From Casimicrobiaceae bacterium (GTDB lineage: Bacteria; Pseudomonadota; Gammaproteobacteria; Burkholderiales; Casimicrobiaceae): DNA of 64,000 bases. The notes under the pieces are model-generated. The model saw nothing but the letters and a program-made list of their open reading frames with translations. It did no database searches and was not told the DNA's origin. A program made the translations under genes and the position numbers. This document shows, piece after piece, positions 60,662 through 64,000 of this stretch (the first letter of the stretch is position 1; each line of letters begins with the position of its first letter). The stretch lies in assembly GCA_026646885.1 (NCBI GenBank), contig JAPKHK010000004.1, positions 233,410 to 297,409 on the forward strand, written 5' to 3'.

Positions 60662-61183
60662 ATGCCGAAAATCAGGGTCTTCGCGGACACCAATGTCATT
60701 CTCGAATCGTTCCGCACCGGCTGCTGGACCGCTATCAGCAACCACTTCGCTGTCGAGACGGTCGAGAAGTGCGTTGAAGAAGCACTGACTGGCAATCCGG
60801 GCGATCCTCGCCACGTCGCTGTGCCCCCCGCCGACTTGAAGGCTGGGCTTGCCGGGCAGTACCCCGTCACCCGTAAGGAACTTGCCACACTGGTATTGAG
60901 CAATCCGCCGTGCAGCACGCTCGACGACGGCGAGAAGCATCTTTTTGCTTGGCTGTTCGCCAATAAGCTGCTGCCGTCCCAGGTCATCGTGGTCACGACC
61001 GCAGACAAGGCCGCCCTGGTGGCATCGAACGGACTGGGCTGGCTCGACTGCATGACTTCGCGGGAGGATCTGGCCCGCAAGGCCGGTGTCGGCCGGGTCA
61101 ATCTTGATGCGCTCGCCCTGCAATATCGCGAGGACTGGCTATCCAGCATCAAGACCAAGATCAAATTGGGAATCATCCCGTGA
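60662..61183 (+). CDS. PIN-domain protein (putative ribonuclease toxin)
   Basis: A 173-residue protein with PIN-type acidic residues: D8 in RVFADTNVILESF, D88/D89 and E91 in STLDDGEKHLFAW, and D115 in VVTTADKAAL. These would bind Mg/Mn for RNA cleavage. It begins 12 bp after the HTH-ImmA gene, the usual place for a toxin under an XRE-ImmA regulator. It is longer than typical VapC (about 130 aa), nearer to the PIN-like proteins paired with ImmA/IrrE regulators. Function is inferred. Confidence 0.8.
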   Translation: MPKIRVFADTNVILESFRTGCWTAISNHFAVETVEKCVEEALTGNPGDPRHVAVPPADLKAGLAGQYPVTRKELATLVLSNPPCSTLDDGEKHLFAWLFANKLLPSQVIVVTTADKAALVASNGLGWLDCMTSREDLARKAGVGRVNLDALALQYREDWLSSIKTKIKLGIIP

Positions 61184-61254
61184 GAGTCGTCTGACGCTGA
61201 GGGCGAGTCCAGAAACGGGAGGAAGGCCACTCAGCAATGTTCAAGGAGCATCGA

Positions 61255-63519
61255 GTGGCCAAGAAGTCTCAGAAAAACAGCAAGCACGTCGCCGACCTGA
61301 TCAATTCGGCGACTCTGCCAGCGCTTTCGCTGCTGGCGCAGGTCGACAAGTTCGCATTCCTTGGCGTTCTCGATGCGACCAAACCCGAGCATCAGGCGCG
61401 CTCGGATCTGCTGGACGGTATCACGTCGGTCAAGCGCGAAGACATCACCATCGCTGACCAGGAGGCAGTCCGCCTTCTCCAGCTCGTGCGCTTCCGCACT
61501 GAGGAGATGTTGGGACACGCTTACGGGGAAATCGAATTCGGGAACCACCCGGAGATCGACACCTTCGATCGGTCTGCCGACGCGATGACCCGGTTGATCT
61601 GGTTGCGCGTCAAAGCTCCGGGCATCTTCGATCAGATCGAGACGATCTACCTCACGCACCATTTCCACGGCCACAAGAAATTTCTCGGGTTCACCGTGCG
61701 CGACGGCGATGGCCGTGACTTCGAATGGACGAAGGAGGTCGCCGACAAGTTGCACGAGGGTGTCGGCGAGATTCTGGGCCTGGACGAGGAGTCCAAGAAA
61801 AGCTGCGAGGTCATCCACTTCGAGATGGATGATGGCGACGAAGCCGCCAAGCGACGGCTGCACTATCTGGTTGTCTACCACCCCGGCAAGATGAAGTTGC
61901 TGCGCCAAATGAAAGATCGGCGGCGCGACCTGCTCCTGTTCACGCCCGCTCTCGAAGCAACCTTGGTCTACGACCCCGCCGAAAACAAGGTGCATGTGCT
62001 CTCCGACAAGCCGAACACCGCCAAACGCCTCGCAGATCGGTTTGCAGTGATCGGCTTCGAGAAACCCCTCTCGAAGCAGCCGGTGGACGCAGTCAGCTAT
62101 GAGCTTTCGATGTTCAAGCAGGTAGTGAATCTCAGGGACGCGAGGGTCTCCGGCGCAACAATTCAGGACGCTTGGATTTCATCGCTGTCCGTGACCCTCG
62201 GTCATACCCGCCACAGCATCACGCTGGCGCTGGCCAACAGCGACAACGTCTGGGGTATTTCTACCCAGCACTTTGGGGAGCGCAACCCGCTTTTGAGCTG
62301 CCGTTCGGTGCTCGAGGTGAAGCTGGCGTTCGTAATTCGATTTGATGGCGAGGAAGATGTTCGCGCACTCGACATCACCGTGGGTCAGCGCGGTTCCTGC
62401 AACCTGCACGCGCTGCCTGATCCGCGAATGCGCCGGTGTGGCGAGGACATTCTGACCTCACTGGGTGTTATGAAACGGGTGCAACCGGCAAAGGTCGGGG
62501 CCGATCTGGCGCTGTTCCGGGCCGAGATGACACTGCTCGATCTCGCGACCGATGACGTCGACGGTCATCTGCTGACAGCGCTTGATCTTCCCGCCGCAGA
62601 TCTCGTCAGCAAGGGACTGCTGAGACGGAAAGCACCCGGCGACCATATCACCGTGCCCGTCGAGGACGAGGAAGGTCAGCCCGGCTTCCGACGCCTCAAG
62701 GTGAGTTTCAACAGCACCAATACCTGGGCGCTGGACGACCTCACGGGTGAACGCTACGACCTTTCCGACGGAGACCTGTGCCGGTATACGGTCGAGAAGT
62801 CCTACCTGCGCGAACGGCTGGATCAACTGCTCAAGCCGCAATTGGTCGACGTGCCACTGACCGTGGATGAACAGGAGCCCTACGTACTCGGCAATTACCG
62901 CATGGGCGATCAGCGTCTGCCGGTCGCACTCGTGTCGCGCCTCGGGGAATCGAAGCATGCCGACAAGATGGACACCGCGCTGCGGCAATCGAATCTGGGT
63001 TTGACTATCGTGCTGACTACCACGTCGGGTTTGTCGCGCCGATTCCTCGGGCCTGGCATCGTCGTGTCACTGGACACATTGGCACAGGACGTCAATGGGC
63101 AGGTTTCGATTGACCTGTCCCGGGTCGACGGCGAGGTACGCCGCCGCCAGAGCGCAGCCGTCGTGACCAATGTTCCGCGTTTGATCAAGGATGACGCACG
63201 CAGCGGTGTGCTCGTGGGTCCTTGGCCAGACGCGTGGACGCTGACCAAGAAGGATTGGATCGACGTGGTCGAGGTCTTCGTCAACGGGTGGGAATCCGGC
63301 CGACGCAAGTGGACACGTCCGCAGATCGAGGCAGCGTCTGGCGTCACGTTCCGAACAATGGCCGAGCTCTTCCGTGGCGCACCTGAATGGCAAACCTACT
63401 TCCGTGGTGCGGACGGCAATGACAAGCCGCGCCTGTGGGAGTTGAACATCGGTATGCCCGATCATCTCGGGGCGGCCCACGACACAGACGAAACACCTGC
63501 CGAGCCAGAAATCGCGTGA
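61255..63519 (+). CDS. Large protein of unknown function in the XRE-ImmA/PIN operon
   Basis: A 754-residue soluble protein (760 if ATG 61237 is used). GTG 61255 is preferred because AAGGAG lies six bases before it. No signal peptide, membrane span, Walker motif or zinc-finger cysteines are evident. Notable stretches are a Lys-rich N-terminus, an alpha/beta region with THHFHGHKKFLGFTV (about 130-145), VYHPGKMKLLRQMKDRRRDLLLF (about 205-228, in separate pieces), a conserved-looking VPVEDEEGQPGFRRLKV, and an acidic C-terminus. It starts about 70 bp after the PIN gene in the same direction. I cannot assign a family; an effector or sensor of a defence-like system is possible. Confidence 0.8.
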   Translation: MAKKSQKNSKHVADLINSATLPALSLLAQVDKFAFLGVLDATKPEHQARSDLLDGITSVKREDITIADQEAVRLLQLVRFRTEEMLGHAYGEIEFGNHPEIDTFDRSADAMTRLIWLRVKAPGIFDQIETIYLTHHFHGHKKFLGFTVRDGDGRDFEWTKEVADKLHEGVGEILGLDEESKKSCEVIHFEMDDGDEAAKRRLHYLVVYHPGKMKLLRQMKDRRRDLLLFTPALEATLVYDPAENKVHVLSDKPNTAKRLADRFAVIGFEKPLSKQPVDAVSYELSMFKQVVNLRDARVSGATIQDAWISSLSVTLGHTRHSITLALANSDNVWGISTQHFGERNPLLSCRSVLEVKLAFVIRFDGEEDVRALDITVGQRGSCNLHALPDPRMRRCGEDILTSLGVMKRVQPAKVGADLALFRAEMTLLDLATDDVDGHLLTALDLPAADLVSKGLLRRKAPGDHITVPVEDEEGQPGFRRLKVSFNSTNTWALDDLTGERYDLSDGDLCRYTVEKSYLRERLDQLLKPQLVDVPLTVDEQEPYVLGNYRMGDQRLPVALVSRLGESKHADKMDTALRQSNLGLTIVLTTTSGLSRRFLGPGIVVSLDTLAQDVNGQVSIDLSRVDGEVRRRQSAAVVTNVPRLIKDDARSGVLVGPWPDAWTLTKKDWIDVVEVFVNGWESGRRKWTRPQIEAASGVTFRTMAELFRGAPEWQTYFRGADGNDKPRLWELNIGMPDHLGAAHDTDETPAEPEIA

Positions 63520-63550
63520 GGAAAGCGGCGCTGTAATTCCTGCGTGATTT

Positions 63551-63586
63551 CAGCGGGATCACTGCGAAATATCGCAAGCCCCGCTG
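63551..63586. other. Two-tier hairpin in the leader of the AlpA-like gene
   Basis: CAGCGGG (63551-63557) pairs with CCCGCTG (63580-63586), enclosing TGCGA-AATA-TCGCA. No T tract follows, so a simple terminator is unlikely. It could be a regulatory RNA structure or a protein-binding inverted repeat. Confidence 0.6.
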
Positions 63587-63596
63587 CAAGAAAGTA

Positions 63597-63623
63597 GGAG
63601 CACTTCAACAAAAGGAGTGCTCC
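63597..63623 (+). promoter_or_regulatory. Hairpin overlapping the ribosome site of the AlpA-like gene
   Basis: GGAGCACT (63597-63604) pairs perfectly with AGTGCTCC (63616-63623). The Shine-Dalgarno AAGGAG (63612-63617) lies at the base of the 3' arm and the start codon is two bases beyond, so the fold could limit translation. Confidence 0.6.
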
Positions 63624-63625
63624 AA

Positions 63626-63889
63626 ATGCAAAACCAAGTCCCCTCTGTTCAATCTGGCCGGAAACTTTCCCGGCCCCTACCGGACGGTGCCACCCGCATC
63701 GCCCTCGACGAAAACGAGCTCGCCATCCGCTGGGGGCTCTCCGTCAAAACCCTGCGCCGCTGGCGGCAGGAACAGCTCGGCCCCGTCTTCTGCAAGCTCG
63801 GGGCGCGCGTCACCTACCTGATCTCCGAAATCGAAGCCTTTGAGCGGCGCGTCTCGCGCTACTCGACCTTCGCTCGGGCGTACCAGTGA
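63626..63889 (+). CDS. AlpA/excisionase-like HTH protein
   Basis: An 87-residue protein with a MerR/AlpA-type winged helix: ALDENELAIRWGLSVKTLRRWRQEQLGPVFCKLGARVTYLISEIEAFERR. Such proteins direct excision or regulate integrated elements. ATG 63626 follows AAAGGAG by eight bases. It suggests that the integrated element continues to the right of the window. Confidence 0.85.
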   Translation: MQNQVPSVQSGRKLSRPLPDGATRIALDENELAIRWGLSVKTLRRWRQEQLGPVFCKLGARVTYLISEIEAFERRVSRYSTFARAYQ

Positions 63890-63900
63890 GGAGGACGGCC

Positions 63901-64000
63901 ATGAGCGATCTGACCATCTTCCCCGCCGACATTGCTGAGATGTCCGTCGGCCAACTGGCTGCTCTGCCGCCCGCGCAGAAGCAGGAAATCGACAAGAACC
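63901..64000 (+). CDS. Hypothetical protein, truncated by the window end
   Basis: Reads from ATG 63901 (GAGGAGG upstream, 11 bp after the AlpA-like stop) to the window end: MSDLTIFPADIAEMSVGQLA and onward, 33 residues visible. No family can be named from this fragment; it is probably co-transcribed with the AlpA-like gene. Confidence 0.6.
   Translation, partial: MSDLTIFPADIAEMSVGQLAALPPAQKQEIDKN

Overview
This 64 kb window looks like a high-GC betaproteobacterial chromosome. The evidence is the gene order trpF-trpB-trpA-accD-folC-dedD-cvpA-purF-metZ and leuC-leuD-leuB-asd-fimV-truA, a one-piece tmRNA with the tag ANDETYALAA, an RF2 gene with the +1 programmed frameshift, and many ATGA-type overlaps. 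I do not assign a genus.

Region 1 (1-38.5 kb) is core chromosome. It opens with a divergent Fe(III) ABC transporter pair (fbpB / fbpC) with a Fur-like box between them. A copper export pair copA-copZ lies downstream of prfB-lysS. A periplasmic/cell-envelope group follows (TPR protein, L,D-transpeptidase, ppiA, ppiB, lpxH). The next long minus-strand block covers methionine, purine, folate, malonyl-CoA and tryptophan synthesis, truA, a small membrane protein, fimV, asd, leuBDC with an entericidin-like lipoprotein, miaA, mutL, a class I amidotransferase, folE2, and dxs-ispA-xseB (isoprenoid precursors). The best regulatory find here is a SAM-II-like riboswitch followed by an intrinsic terminator directly upstream of metZ. 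A segment of the aptamer can pair alternatively with the terminator stem. The core ends at ssrA (tmRNA) and its terminator.

Region 2 (38.7-56.3 kb) begins right after ssrA and is a metal-resistance block, probably acquired. It holds a CusS/CusR-type two-component system, divergent from a CzcC-accessory-CzcB-CzcA (HME-RND) efflux operon. After that come small periplasmic metal-handling proteins (DUF411, a Met-rich protein, SHOCT, YHS, DUF2933), an HD-GYP protein, a methyltransferase-like membrane protein and a second Cu+ P-type ATPase with YHS and heavy-metal-binding N-terminal modules. Two related palindromes (GATTACA-N4-TGTAATC type), one before czcC and one before the DUF411 gene, suggest a two-promoter regulon. 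An IS256-family element with readable terminal inverted repeats and an exact 8-bp target duplication interrupts a DUF302 gene.

Region 3 (56.5-64 kb) is a mobile/accessory module. A five-gene overlapping minus-strand operon encodes a small protein, DUF2924, a serine recombinase and two tandem paralogous HTH-like proteins. It is divergent from a plus-strand operon of an XRE-HTH/ImmA-IrrE metallopeptidase fusion, a PIN-domain protein and an unrecognised 754-aa protein. A strong promoter overlaid by a palindromic operator lies between them. A hairpin-rich leader, an AlpA/excisionase-like HTH protein and the start of another gene end the window. The XRE-ImmA/PIN/754-aa set is the best candidate for an undescribed system (toxin-antitoxin-like or anti-phage).
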